From Actinobacillus sp. (lineage in GTDB: Bacteria; Pseudomonadota; Gammaproteobacteria; Enterobacterales; Pasteurellaceae): 55,676 nucleotides of DNA. The stretch spans positions 1 through 55,676 of the forward strand of contig JAHHQZ010000009.1 in NCBI GenBank assembly GCA_020026075.1. The letters are read 5' to 3'. The position numbers and the translations under genes are program-made. Below the pieces are notes generated by a model, which saw only the letters and a program-made list of their open reading frames with translations, made no database searches and was not told the DNA's origin. Position 1 is the stretch's first letter. Each line of letters starts with the position of its first letter. Below, piece after piece: positions 35,273 to 44,804 of this stretch.

Positions 35273-36508
35273 TTAGTACAGCACTCGGCTACGCAAGGTG
35301 CCGTCAATGGCACGTAGGTCTTGCAATAACGCTTGTGCGTTGTCCGTTTCTACGTCCAACACTACATAGCCGATGGTGCCATGCGTTTGTAAATATTGAG
35401 CGGCGATGTTGACATTATGCGTTTCAAACACCTTGTTGATTTTGTTCATTACACCAGGTTTGTTGTGGTGAATGTGCAGTACACGCTGGGCGTGGTGCTG
35501 TTCAGGCAAGACAACTTCTGGAAAATTCACCGCTGACAGCGTGGAGCCATTATCGGAATATTTGATGAATTTTAGGGCGACTTCCGTACCGATATTCGCC
35601 TGTGCCTCAGTGGTTGAACCGCCAATGTGTGGAGTTAAAATCACGTTGTCGAAAGCACATAATGGCGATTGGAACACTTCGTCACTGCTCGCTGGTTCTT
35701 TAGGGAAAACGTCCAACGCTGCCCCTTGCAAATGTTTGTTTTGCAACGCATCCGCAAGAGCTTGAATATCCAACACTGTACCACGTGAGGCATTCACTAA
35801 AACTGCCCCTGCTTTCATTTGTGCTAAACGCTGGGCGTTGATTAAATTCGCCGTTGTGGCATTTTCTGGCACGTGTAGGCTTATCGCATCGCTTTGCGCC
35901 AGCAATTCATCAAGGCTATTGACTTGTTTGGCATTGCCGAGCGGTAATTTGGTTTCAATGTCGTAAAAATACACGTCCATACCCAACGCTTCCGCCATAA
36001 TGCTTAACTGTGAGCCAATATGACCATAGCCCACAATGCCCAGTTTTTTGCCACGAATTTCCGTGCAGCCTTTGGCGGATTTACACCATACGCCACGATG
36101 CACTTCGGCGTTTGCCTGTGGCACATTGCGCATTAACAGCATAATTTCGCCCAGCACTAACTCCGCCACAGAACGCGTATTAGAGAACGGCGCATTAAAC
36201 ACAGGAATACCCAATGCCTGTGCAGCGGCGAGATCCACTTGGTTTGTGCCAATACAAAAACAGCCAATAGCAATGAGTTTTGGTGCGTTTTGTAGAATGT
36301 CGGCGGTTAAATGTGTGCGAGAACGAATACCGATAAAATGTGCATCTTTAATGGCGTCTTTTAATTCGTCATTGTCCAATGCGTGAGGGCGATAATCAAT
36401 ATTGTGATAGCCAGCTTGCTTTAAAGCATCGATGGCGTTTTGATGCACGCCTTCCAGCAGTAAAAATTTGATTTTGTCTTTCGCTAATGAGGGTTGTATT
36501 TTTGTCAT
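35273..36508 (-). CDS. serA: D-3-phosphoglycerate dehydrogenase
   Basis: 411 residues, as in E. coli (410). The NAD-binding motif is GIVGYGHIGSQL; catalytic Arg/Glu/His are in NASRGTV, and LTPHIGGST. A C-terminal ACT domain (about 340-411, HIHHNKPGVMNKIN) suggests serine feedback inhibition. It starts the serine pathway. The start ATG overlaps the rpiA stop by one base (TAATG), so the two are translationally coupled. Confidence 0.97.
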   Translation of the reverse strand: MTKIQPSLAKDKIKFLLLEGVHQNAIDALKQAGYHNIDYRPHALDNDELKDAIKDAHFIGIRSRTHLTADILQNAPKLIAIGCFCIGTNQVDLAAAQALGIPVFNAPFSNTRSVAELVLGEIMLLMRNVPQANAEVHRGVWCKSAKGCTEIRGKKLGIVGYGHIGSQLSIMAEALGMDVYFYDIETKLPLGNAKQVNSLDELLAQSDAISLHVPENATTANLINAQRLAQMKAGAVLVNASRGTVLDIQALADALQNKHLQGAALDVFPKEPASSDEVFQSPLCAFDNVILTPHIGGSTTEAQANIGTEVALKFIKYSDNGSTLSAVNFPEVVLPEQHHAQRVLHIHHNKPGVMNKINKVFETHNVNIAAQYLQTHGTIGYVVLDVETDNAQALLQDLRAIDGTLRSRVLY

Positions 36509-37167
36509 TATTCAATTACCTCTACACCGTTTGGGCTACCAACGATAACAATATCTGCACCACGTACGGCAAAAATACCGTTTGTGACTATGCCTGCCAC
36601 GTTGTTTAAAGTTTGTTCCATTTTCATTGGTTCTGGAATTAAGAAATTGTATGCATCAATAATAATATTGCCGTTATCCGTTACCACGCCTTCACGGTAT
36701 TCAGGGCTTGCCCCCAGTGCGACTAATTTGCGTCCCACTTGCGAGCGAGCCATAGGAATGACTTCCACTGGCAAAGCAAAGGTTTGCCCTAAAACGTCTA
36801 CTTGTTTGGATTCGTCCACAACGCAGATGAACTTTTTCGCCAATGCAGCAACGATTTTTTCACGAGTCAATGCCGCACCGCCGCCTTTAATCATCATTTT
36901 CTGCGGATTGATTTCATCCGCTCCGTCAACGTAAATTTCCAAACTGCTCACATCATTGGCACTGAAAACTTCAATGCCTAAATCACGTAAGCGTTTTTCT
37001 GACACTTTGGAGGCAGCCACTGCTCCTTTGATTTGATGTTTGATACTCGCCAACGCATCAATAAAGCAATTCACCGTAGAGCCACTGCCCACGCCAATAA
37101 TTGCCCCATTCGGCACAAAATCCAATGCAGCTTTTGCTGCAAGTTTTTTCATCGCTAACTGATCCAT
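36508..37167 (-). CDS. rpiA: Ribose-5-phosphate isomerase A
   Basis: 219 residues from MDQLAMKKLAAKAALDFV. GVGSGSTVNCF and VDGADEIN are the active-site motifs (Asp/Glu). It interconverts ribose-5-P and ribulose-5-P. An ATG two codons upstream (37173) abuts the AAAGGA site, so 37167 is better placed. Operon with serA, as in enteric genomes. Confidence 0.95.
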   Translation of the reverse strand: MDQLAMKKLAAKAALDFVPNGAIIGVGSGSTVNCFIDALASIKHQIKGAVAASKVSEKRLRDLGIEVFSANDVSSLEIYVDGADEINPQKMMIKGGGAALTREKIVAALAKKFICVVDESKQVDVLGQTFALPVEVIPMARSQVGRKLVALGASPEYREGVVTDNGNIIIDAYNFLIPEPMKMEQTLNNVAGIVTNGIFAVRGADIVIVGSPNGVEVIE

Positions 37168-37337
37168 AACCATTCCTTTTGTTAAGAGTTAAACCGACTA
37201 TACGGCACAAAATTCTGTTTATTGTAGTGGCTTTGTGAGGGAATGCAATCTAACCTCAAAAAAATTGATTTTATGTGATTTGGCGTGGAAATTTGGCGTA
37301 GACAAAGACTACGCCACGATACGGCGTGTTTTTCAAG

Positions 37338-37380
37338 GCTAGAATATTTGCCAAAATTTTGACAAAAATTCCGGCCTTCG
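37338..37380. repeat. Dispersed ATTCCRRCS element, long inverted pair
   Basis: AAGGCTAGAATATTT (one mismatch) and AAAAATTCCGGCCTTCG, 8 bases after the dapE stop. The 215-base gap also holds an 8-bp hairpin TGGCGTAG / CTACGCCA near 37286-37309 and presumably the rpiA promoter, which I cannot place. Confidence 0.82.
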
Positions 37381-37388
37381 TTTTTTAC

Positions 37389-38537
37389 CTACAAAATATC
37401 CTGTATGACGTTTCGGTAGATTTTTTCTAAAGCCAGTAGATCTTCGGCACAGATCCATTCGTTGACTTGGTGAATAGTGGCGTTTAGACCGCCGAGTTCA
37501 ATGATTTCTGCGCCCATTTTGGCGATAAAACGTCCGTCAGAAGTGCCGCCTGTGGTGTTAAATTCAGGGGTTGTGCCTGTCACTTGGCGAATGGCGTTAT
37601 CCACAGCGTGCCATAAAATGCCTTGTTCGGTAAGAAATGGCTCGCCTGATAAGTGCCAGTGGATGTCGTAGTTAAGCTGATGAGCGTTTAGACATTGCGT
37701 AACCCAATGTTTAATGGTTTCCGCTCGGCTTTCGGTGTTAAAGCGCAGGTTAAATTGCACATCTAAATGAGGCGGAATGACGTTCGTTTGCCCTAAACCG
37801 CTGTGAAGATTGGTGATTTGCAAGCAGGTTGGCGGAAAATGTGCGTTGCCGTTGTCCCATTGGTGAGCGATTAAATCCTTTAAGAACGGTGTTGCTAAAT
37901 GAATGGGGTTGCTCGCTAAATGGGGGTAAGCCACGTGTCCTTGCTTGCCTTTGATGCGTAAATCTGCAATGAGCGAGCCGCGTCGACCGTTTTTCACCAC
38001 ATCGCCTAATTTATGCTGGCTTGATGGCTCGCCTACGATGCAATAGTGAACTTTCTCGTTACGTTGTAACAGCCACTCCACCACTTTTTTCGTGCCGTTT
38101 GCTCCGCTGGCCTCTTCGTCTGAGGTGATTAAAAACGCTAACGTGCCTTGATGGTTCGGATTGGCTTTAACGAAATTCACCGCAGCGATCACCATCGCAG
38201 CCAGCGAACCTTTCATATCTGCCGCTCCTCTGCCAAAAAGCTTATGCCCTTCATCCATTGGCAACAGCGCACCGCTAAATGGCGGATACGTCCACGCTGC
38301 CACATCGCCTGCTGGCACCACGTCCGTATGCCCTGCCAGCACCAACACAGGCTCGCCGCTGCCATGCGTTGCCCATAGGTTTTGCGTGTCATCAAAAGGT
38401 AAAGGGGTCAGGTTAAAATTTGCGTTGCAAAGTTCAGCACAAATGAGATCTAAACAGCCTGCGTCATCAGGGCTTATGCTTTCACGGCGAATAAGCTGTT
38501 GTGCTAGGTGTAGCGTTGGGTCGCTACTTAATGCCAT
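37389..38537 (-). CDS. dapE: Succinyl-diaminopimelate desuccinylase
   Basis: 382 residues from MALSSDPTLHLAQQLIRRES. M20 metallopeptidase motifs: AGHTDVVPAGD (first zinc His), GRGAADMKGSLA (bridging Asp), TSDEEASG (catalytic Glu), GEPSS and the C-terminal TIHQVNE. It makes L,L-diaminopimelate for lysine and peptidoglycan. The frame is open to ATGs at 38558 and 38570; I prefer 38537 because it gives the N-terminal length of H. influenzae DapE, but no start has a strong ribosome binding site. Confidence 0.92.
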   Translation of the reverse strand: MALSSDPTLHLAQQLIRRESISPDDAGCLDLICAELCNANFNLTPLPFDDTQNLWATHGSGEPVLVLAGHTDVVPAGDVAAWTYPPFSGALLPMDEGHKLFGRGAADMKGSLAAMVIAAVNFVKANPNHQGTLAFLITSDEEASGANGTKKVVEWLLQRNEKVHYCIVGEPSSQHKLGDVVKNGRRGSLIADLRIKGKQGHVAYPHLASNPIHLATPFLKDLIAHQWDNGNAHFPPTCLQITNLHSGLGQTNVIPPHLDVQFNLRFNTESRAETIKHWVTQCLNAHQLNYDIHWHLSGEPFLTEQGILWHAVDNAIRQVTGTTPEFNTTGGTSDGRFIAKMGAEIIELGGLNATIHQVNEWICAEDLLALEKIYRNVIQDIL

Positions 38538-38590
38538 TGGGTCTTTTGGGAAGATCATTGTTGTCCACATTATAAAAAGTTAAAAAAAGC

Positions 38591-38633
38591 AAGGTCGGAA
38601 TATTAACAAAAATTTTGTCAAAATTCCGACCTG
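38591..38633. repeat. Dispersed ATTCCRRCS element, long inverted pair
   Basis: AAGGTCGGAATATT and AAAATTCCGACCTG around AACAAAAATTTTGTC, between the secreted repeat protein gene and dapE. Both arms match perfectly; one of the best copies. Confidence 0.9.
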
Positions 38634-38657
38634 TATCATTGATGTTATTAAAAAACA

Positions 38658-39911
38658 TTACTCACTTTCCTCACTGCGCTGTAACGGCAACAGGCTACCA
38701 TTACGATTAATAAGGAAAAAATCCCGTTTTATCAGTACGCCTTTTTGTTCCAGCAACACGCAAAAGGCAAGACCATTGGTGTAAGCGCAATGGAGCGTTT
38801 GTCCTTTTTGTTGCTGGGAAAGTATTTGGCGCAGATGATCGGTATTAGCGTTTGAATTTTGTGCAAGCAGGGCGTTAATTTTCGCACTGTCTGTGGCGGT
38901 AAAGGCGCAAGGCTTATTTGTTTCACAGTTGACGGTTTCCCATTGATTGTTTTTTAGCATTTGTAAATGCCACTCGGCATTGCTACCCGCTTTCGCTGGG
39001 AAAAACTTAAAGGCTCGCTGAATATTTTTCTGCTTATCCAAACTCACAAAAACGCCTTTGGCTTTTAGGCTCGGCAATGGCACGGGGTAGGTAATGTCTG
39101 CTGGGTATAGACGTTCTACTGTCGCATTCGGATCTTTTTGCCACATAAAGGTTGCCCGTTGCTCGCCGACGTGCAGGCTACACAAGGTTTCACCTTGAGC
39201 ATTCGCTAAACAAGTAACCGCTTTGACCGCCACAGGTTTAAAGCCACAAGCGGTACTGTCTTTCCCATTACAGGCAGCGTTCCGCCATTGTTCCTGTTGG
39301 AAAACCTGTTGCTGCCACGAATGCTGGGTCGGAATAAATCGCAAAATTTTGTGCGGTTTACCGTTTTTAACGGTGATAAACGGCGAACGTTTCAGTAACC
39401 CTTCAAGGGGTTGTGCTGTGGATTGTGGTTGTACGTAGGCTTGTAAATTTTCCCTATTCATTAGTGTCAATACGCCAAGTTGCCCTGTTTTTGTCGCACG
39501 GAGAAAAACAGGGGCTTTGCCCATTTTATCAAGGCGACAAATGGCAAGTTTTGGGCTGTCGACACAGGCAAGAACCATTCCAGTTATTTGATTTTTAATC
39601 ACTTTTTGCAAAGGTTCAGAATCTTTGAAAAAGCGTAATTTCGTTTTGTAAGAAGTTTTGGTAAAACGGCAAGGCTTGTTGCCACATTGTAGTGTTTGCC
39701 AAGCTTTGCCTTCATTGTCTTCGGCACGATCGACTGTCCAAAAATGCCTCTGTTCAATTAAGCGATAAATTTGCTCGATGGCTTGGGTTTGCTCGTTTAA
39801 AGCAACGTACATTTGGCTGGTAGGAAAAAGACTGGTGGCTTGGGTAATGGCGGGGGCAAACAACGCACCAAAAGTGAAGGCCGGAATAAAATGCATTTTT
39901 TTGCAAAACAT
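38658..39911 (-). CDS. Secreted protein of three Cys-paired repeats, function unknown
   Basis: 417 residues from MFCKKMHFIPAFTFGALFAP (GGAGACTCCCA before the ATG at 39911). A signal peptide probably ends at TQA-TS near residue 26. Not recognised. The protein shows three repeats of roughly 90-110 residues. Each has WxxxxC-x(4-7)-C-x-F (C76/C81, C214/C222, C329/C335) and, about 10-45 residues on, C-x(8-9)-C followed by a beta-rich stretch (C116/C125, C234/C244, C375/C384). Twelve cysteines in regular pairs suggest periplasmic disulfides (Dsb substrates). No lipobox, membrane anchor or catalytic motif seen. Monocistronic between dapE and the divergent aceE. Confidence 0.7.
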   Translation of the reverse strand: MFCKKMHFIPAFTFGALFAPAITQATSLFPTSQMYVALNEQTQAIEQIYRLIEQRHFWTVDRAEDNEGKAWQTLQCGNKPCRFTKTSYKTKLRFFKDSEPLQKVIKNQITGMVLACVDSPKLAICRLDKMGKAPVFLRATKTGQLGVLTLMNRENLQAYVQPQSTAQPLEGLLKRSPFITVKNGKPHKILRFIPTQHSWQQQVFQQEQWRNAACNGKDSTACGFKPVAVKAVTCLANAQGETLCSLHVGEQRATFMWQKDPNATVERLYPADITYPVPLPSLKAKGVFVSLDKQKNIQRAFKFFPAKAGSNAEWHLQMLKNNQWETVNCETNKPCAFTATDSAKINALLAQNSNANTDHLRQILSQQQKGQTLHCAYTNGLAFCVLLEQKGVLIKRDFFLINRNGSLLPLQRSEESE

Positions 39912-40050
39912 TGGGAGTCTCCGTTTAAATTTTGCTAATTGTAGGTGGTTTTGCCGAGATTTTATAGAGAACAAGCCCTGTACGTACACAGGGAATGGGC
40001 TTTTCTAGTTGTTCTCTGGTCGCTTTCATAATAAAATACGCAAACTTTTA

Positions 40051-40098
40051 GCGAAATTTTAACATTTTGTTACCCTTTGTAACAAAGCCAAATTTCGC
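40051..40098. promoter_or_regulatory. Nested palindrome upstream of aceE
   Basis: Inner perfect repeat TTTGTTAC-N5-GTAACAAA (40066-40086), enclosed by GCGAAATTT (40051-40059) and AAATTTCGC (40090-40098) on nearly the same centre. It lies about 90 bases upstream of aceE in the 275-base gap to the secreted repeat protein gene. An operator (for a PdhR-like or other repressor) or a leader hairpin. It does not match the E. coli PdhR box. Confidence 0.45.
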
Positions 40099-40186
40099 AA
40101 AAAAACCTACCAATTACATTCGTGGTTTTTAGGGTTTAGGCAAGTAAGTCTAAACGGTACATTCACTCTTAAATAAGGAAAAGACT

Positions 40187-42856
40187 ATGTCAGACAGTTT
40201 AAAAAATGACGTAGATCCAATCGAAACTCAAGATTGGTTGTTAGCTATCGACTCTCTCATTCGTGAAGAAGGTGTAGAACGTGCTCAATATATTATTGAA
40301 AAAGTTTTAAAACAGGCACGTGAACAAGCGGTTTCTCTCCCTGCTGGTTTAACTACCCCATACATCAACACTATCCCCCCTGCACAACAACCTCAATATC
40401 CAGGTGATCTCAAATTAGAAGAACGTATCCAAAATGCCATCCGCTGGAATGCGGTAATGATGGTTTTACGTGCATCTAAAAAAGATTTAGAGCTGGGCGG
40501 ACACTTAGCAAGTTACCAATCTGCATCAACCATTTATGAAGTTGGTTATAACCATTTCTTCCGTGCACGTAACGAAAAAGACGGCGGCGACTTAGTATAC
40601 TTCCAAGGCCACTCTGCGCCAGGTATGTACGCTCGTGCGTTCCTTGAAGGTCGTTTAACCGAAGATCAAATGAACAACTTCCGTCAAGAAGCTCACGGTC
40701 AAGGCTTATCTTCTTACCCTCACCCTAAACTAATGCCTGAATTTTGGCAGTTCTCTACCGTTTCTATGGGCTTAGGTCCATTGGATGCGATTTATCAAGC
40801 ACGTTTCTTAAAATATTTAGACAACCGTGGCTTAAAAGACACCAAAGATCAAACCGTATACGCATTCTGTGGTGACGGTGAAATGGACGAAGTGGAATCT
40901 CGTGGTGCTTTAGCATTCGCAGCTCGTGAAAAATTAGATAACCTTGTATTCGTAATTAACTGTAACTTACAACGCTTAGACGGCCCAGTTACAGGTAACA
41001 GCAAAATCGTTCAAGAATTAGAAGGCAACTTCGCTGGCGCTGGCTGGAAAGTAATTAAAGTATTATGGAGCAGCCAATGGGATAAACTTTTAGAAAAAGA
41101 TACCAGCGGTAAATTGATGACCTTAATGATGGAAGTGGTTGACGGCGACTACCAAACCATCAGCTCCAAAGATGGTGCTTATATGCGTGAACACTTCTTC
41201 GGTCGTTATCCTGAAACAGCAGCTCTCGTTGCAGATATGACCGACGAAGAGCTTTCTCAATTAGCACGTGGTGGTCAGGATCCTGAAAAAGTGTACGCAG
41301 CTTACGCTGCAGCAAAAGCCACTAAAGGTCAACCAGTGGTACTTTTAATGCACACTGTTAAAGGCTACGGCTTAGGTGCTGCCGCTGAAGGTAAAAATAT
41401 CGCTCACCAAGTGAAAAAACTTAAAGTAGACGATATTAAACACTTCCGTGATCGTGTAGGTCTTTCTTTCACTGATGAAGAAGTAGAGAAACTTCCTTAC
41501 GTTACCTTTGAAAAAGACACCCCTGAATACAACTACTTACACGCTCGCCGTGATGCGTTAAAAGGTTACTTGCCAACACGTTCACCACGTTTCAGCACAG
41601 AATTACCAGTTCCTGCGGTAGAAGATTTCAAAGCATTATTTGAAGCGCAAGCTCGCCCAATTTCTACCACAATGGCCTTTGTGCGTACGCTGAACATCTT
41701 GTTAAAAACGCAAGGTTTAGGCAAACACATCGTTCCAATCATCGCAGACGAAGCACGTACTTTCGGTATGGAAGGCTTATTCCGTCAAATCGGTATTTAC
41801 AACCCACACGGTCAAACCTACGTACCACAAGATCACGAACAAGTGGCTTACTACCGTGAAAGCACAGATGGTCAAGTATTACAAGAAGGTATCAACGAAC
41901 AAGGTGCAACCGCCTCTTGGATCGCTGCAGCAACCTCTTACTCTGTAAACGATGTACCAATGATCCCATTCTTCGTGTACTACTCAATGTTCGGTTTCCA
42001 ACGTGTGGGCGACTTAATGTGGCTTGCAGGTGACCAAGAAGCACGTGGCTTTATGATCGGTGGTACTTCTGGTCGTACAACCTTAAACGGTGAAGGCTTA
42101 CAACACCAAGATGGTCACAGCCAAATTCAATCAGGTTTAATCCCTAACTGTATTTCTTACGACCCAGCATTTGCGTTTGAAGTGCCTGTTATCGTACAAG
42201 ATGGTATCCGCCGTATGTATGGTCCTGAACAAGAAAATGTGTACTACTACATCACAACCCTTAACGAAACTTACGACCAACCAGCAATGCCAGAAGGCGC
42301 TGAAGAAGGTATCCGTAAAGGCTTGTACAAATTTGAAACTGTTACAGCAGAAGGCAAAGAAAAAGGTAAAGTTCAGCTATTGGGTTCTGGTGCAATTCTT
42401 CGCCACGTTCGTGAAGCGGCACAATTATTGGCGAAAGATTTCGGCATCACTTCAGATGTGTATAGCGCAACCTCATTAACCGAAGCCGCTCGTGAAGGTG
42501 CAGATGTAACGCGTTGGAATATGTTACACCCAACAGAAACCCCACGCGTACCATACGTTACTCAAGTAATGAATGACGCACCAGCTGTGGCTGCAACTGA
42601 CTACGTGAAACTATTCTCTGAACAAATCCGTGCATACGTTCCAACCGATAACTACATCGTACTTGGTACAGACGGTTTCGGTCGCTCAGATAGCCGTGAA
42701 AACTTGCGTGAACACTTTGAAGTGAACGCACATTATGTGGTTATCGCAGCACTCACTGCTCTAGCCAAAGAAGGCAAAGTAGCCAAAGAAACCATTGCGG
42801 ATGCAATCAAACAGTACAACATTGACGCAGATCGCATCAATCCGTTGTATGCCTAA
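40187..42856 (+). CDS. aceE: Pyruvate dehydrogenase E1 component (homodimeric)
   Basis: 889 residues, matching E. coli AceE (887). The thiamine diphosphate motif starts GDGEMDEVESRGALAFAARE (in part GDGEMDE) and ends near NCNLQRLDGPV. It decarboxylates pyruvate and transfers acetyl to the lipoyl groups of E2. AAGGAAAAGACT ribosome binding site. First gene of aceE-aceF-lpdA. Codon use is strongly biased, as for a highly expressed gene. Confidence 0.98.
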   Translation: MSDSLKNDVDPIETQDWLLAIDSLIREEGVERAQYIIEKVLKQAREQAVSLPAGLTTPYINTIPPAQQPQYPGDLKLEERIQNAIRWNAVMMVLRASKKDLELGGHLASYQSASTIYEVGYNHFFRARNEKDGGDLVYFQGHSAPGMYARAFLEGRLTEDQMNNFRQEAHGQGLSSYPHPKLMPEFWQFSTVSMGLGPLDAIYQARFLKYLDNRGLKDTKDQTVYAFCGDGEMDEVESRGALAFAAREKLDNLVFVINCNLQRLDGPVTGNSKIVQELEGNFAGAGWKVIKVLWSSQWDKLLEKDTSGKLMTLMMEVVDGDYQTISSKDGAYMREHFFGRYPETAALVADMTDEELSQLARGGQDPEKVYAAYAAAKATKGQPVVLLMHTVKGYGLGAAAEGKNIAHQVKKLKVDDIKHFRDRVGLSFTDEEVEKLPYVTFEKDTPEYNYLHARRDALKGYLPTRSPRFSTELPVPAVEDFKALFEAQARPISTTMAFVRTLNILLKTQGLGKHIVPIIADEARTFGMEGLFRQIGIYNPHGQTYVPQDHEQVAYYRESTDGQVLQEGINEQGATASWIAAATSYSVNDVPMIPFFVYYSMFGFQRVGDLMWLAGDQEARGFMIGGTSGRTTLNGEGLQHQDGHSQIQSGLIPNCISYDPAFAFEVPVIVQDGIRRMYGPEQENVYYYITTLNETYDQPAMPEGAEEGIRKGLYKFETVTAEGKEKGKVQLLGSGAILRHVREAAQLLAKDFGITSDVYSATSLTEAAREGADVTRWNMLHPTETPRVPYVTQVMNDAPAVAATDYVKLFSEQIRAYVPTDNYIVLGTDGFGRSDSRENLREHFEVNAHYVVIAALTALAKEGKVAKETIADAIKQYNIDADRINPLYA

Positions 42857-42862
42857 TTAAGC

Positions 42863-42897
42863 AAGGTCGGAATTTTTACGAAAATTCCGGCCTACGC
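42863..42897. repeat. Dispersed ATTCCRRCS element, short inverted pair
   Basis: AAGGTCGGAATTTTT and AAAATTCCGGCCTACGC separated by 3 bases, between aceE and aceF. Here the hairpin sits inside an operon, so it might attenuate or protect the RNA rather than fully terminate. Confidence 0.88.
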
Positions 42898-42928
42898 TTT
42901 ATGAACAAAAACAACCAAGGAAAACACA

Positions 42929-44791
42929 ATGGCAAAACAAATTGATATTCCAGATATTGGCAGTGATGAAGTTACTGTAACTGAAATTATGGTGAATGTA
43001 GGCGACAAAATCGAAGCTGATCAGTCCATCATCAACGTAGAAGGCGACAAAGCCTCTATGGAAGTACCAGCCCCTGAAGCAGGCGTTGTAAAAGAAATTC
43101 TCGTAAAAGTGGGCGACAAAGTAACCACTGGCACACCAATGCTCGTCATTGATTCCGCAGACAGCGCCGCTACACAAGCAGCCCCTGCAGAAGCTCCAGC
43201 TGCTACCCCAGTAGCAAGCGCTATCATTGATGTAAACGTACCAGACATCGGTGGCGATGAAGTAAACGTTACCGAAATTATGGTGAATGTAGGCGACAAA
43301 GTAGAGGTTGATCAATCACTTATCACCGTTGAAGGTGATAAAGCCTCAATGGAAGTGCCTGCACCAGTTGCAGGTATCGTAAAAGAAATCCTTGTGAAAT
43401 CAGGCGACAAAGTATCCACTGGTTCACTTATTATGCGTTTTGAAGTAGCAGGCGCAGCCCCAGCTGAAACGCCAGCACCTGCACAAGCTGCTGCACCAGC
43501 AGCCACCGAAATCAAGGATGTGAACGTTCCAGACATCGGCGGTGATGAAGTAAACGTTACCGAAATTATGGTCAATGTCGGCGACAGCGTAACAGAAGAT
43601 CAATCTCTTATCACCGTTGAAGGCGACAAAGCCTCAATGGAAGTTCCAGCACCATTTGCGGGTACTGTAAAAGAAATCCTTGTGAAATCAGGCGATAAAG
43701 TATCCACTGGTTCACTTATTATGCGCTTTGAAGTTGCAGGTTCTGCCCCAGTTGCAGCAGCTCCAGCAGCACCACAAGCAAGCGCACCAGCTCAAACTGC
43801 AAGCGTTGCTCCAGCACCTACAGCTGCACCAGCGGCGGATCAAGCCGCCGTTGAAAGTGCCAAAGCCTATGTTCACGCAACCCCAGTGGTTCGCCGTTTA
43901 GCCCGTGAATTTGGTGTAAACCTTGACAAAGTTAAAGGTACTGGTCGTAAAGGTCGTATATTAAAAGAAGACGTTCAAGCTTACGTGAAAGCTGCCATTC
44001 AAGCCGTTGAATCAGGCAAAGTTGCACAAGGCGGTTCAGGCGTTGGTTTAGATCTTCTTCCTTGGCCGAAAGTCAACTTCGACAAATTCGGTGAAACCGA
44101 AGTTCAACCACTTTCTCGTATTAAGAAAATCTCTGGTGCGAACTTACACCGTAACTGGGTAATGATTCCACACGTAACCCAATGGGATAAAGCGGACATC
44201 ACCAGCCTTGAAGCGTTCCGTAAAGAACAAAACGCTTTCTTAGCGAAAACCAAACAAGATGTGAAAATCACGCCACTCGTGTTCATTATGAAAGCGGCAG
44301 CGAAAGCCTTAGAACAATTCCCATTGTTCAACAGCTCTATTAGCGAAGATGGTTCAAGCGTTATCCTTAAAAAATACGTCAATATCGGCGTGGCAGTTGA
44401 CACACCAAACGGTTTAGTTGTGCCTGTATTTAAAGACGTGAACAAAAAAGGCGTACTTGAACTTTCTCGTGAATTGATGGAAGTTTCTCAAAAAGCCCGT
44501 GCTGGTAAATTAACAGGTAGCGATATGCAAGGCGGTTGCTTTACAATTTCAAGCCTCGGCGGTATCGGTGGAACACATTTCACGCCAATCGTTAACGCAC
44601 CAGAAGTTGCGATTCTAGGGGTGTCAAAATCTGATTTTGAACCAGTATGGAACGGTAAAGAATTTGAGCCACGCTTAATGTTACCACTTTCCCTTTCCTA
44701 CGATCACCGTGTGATCGATGGTGCAGACGGCGCTCGCTTTGTGACTTTCCTAAGCAGTGTGTTAGCGGACTTACGCCGTTTAGCAATGTAA
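42929..44791 (+). CDS. aceF: Pyruvate dehydrogenase E2 component (dihydrolipoamide acetyltransferase), three lipoyl domains
   Basis: 620 residues. Three lipoyl domains, each with the modified lysine in EGDKASMEVP (K41, K138, K234), joined by Ala/Pro-rich linkers (about 84-98, 174-192, 270-310). Then an E1/E3-binding domain (about 314-352, ATPVVRRLAREFGVNL) and the catalytic domain ending with SYDHRVIDGADGARF. It moves the acetyl group to CoA and forms the core of the complex. Lipoyl domains 2 and 3 are nearly identical at DNA level. AAGGAAAACACA ribosome binding site. Confidence 0.97.
   Translation: MAKQIDIPDIGSDEVTVTEIMVNVGDKIEADQSIINVEGDKASMEVPAPEAGVVKEILVKVGDKVTTGTPMLVIDSADSAATQAAPAEAPAATPVASAIIDVNVPDIGGDEVNVTEIMVNVGDKVEVDQSLITVEGDKASMEVPAPVAGIVKEILVKSGDKVSTGSLIMRFEVAGAAPAETPAPAQAAAPAATEIKDVNVPDIGGDEVNVTEIMVNVGDSVTEDQSLITVEGDKASMEVPAPFAGTVKEILVKSGDKVSTGSLIMRFEVAGSAPVAAAPAAPQASAPAQTASVAPAPTAAPAADQAAVESAKAYVHATPVVRRLAREFGVNLDKVKGTGRKGRILKEDVQAYVKAAIQAVESGKVAQGGSGVGLDLLPWPKVNFDKFGETEVQPLSRIKKISGANLHRNWVMIPHVTQWDKADITSLEAFRKEQNAFLAKTKQDVKITPLVFIMKAAAKALEQFPLFNSSISEDGSSVILKKYVNIGVAVDTPNGLVVPVFKDVNKKGVLELSRELMEVSQKARAGKLTGSDMQGGCFTISSLGGIGGTHFTPIVNAPEVAILGVSKSDFEPVWNGKEFEPRLMLPLSLSYDHRVIDGADGARFVTFLSSVLADLRRLAM
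43229..43745 (+). repeat. Near-identical direct repeats encoding lipoyl domains 2 and 3 of AceF
   Basis: Two blocks of about 225 bases, offset by about 288 bases (from 43229 and 43517), share long identical stretches such as AAAGAAATCCTTGTGAAATC and TCCACTGGTTCACTTATTAT. The first lipoyl domain is more diverged. Confidence 0.8.
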
Positions 44792-44804
44792 TAAACAGTA
44801 TGCA

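Noticed and set aside
42899..43575. Minus-strand and alternate frames across aceF
   Set aside because: Shadows of the repetitive, biased aceF coding sequence.
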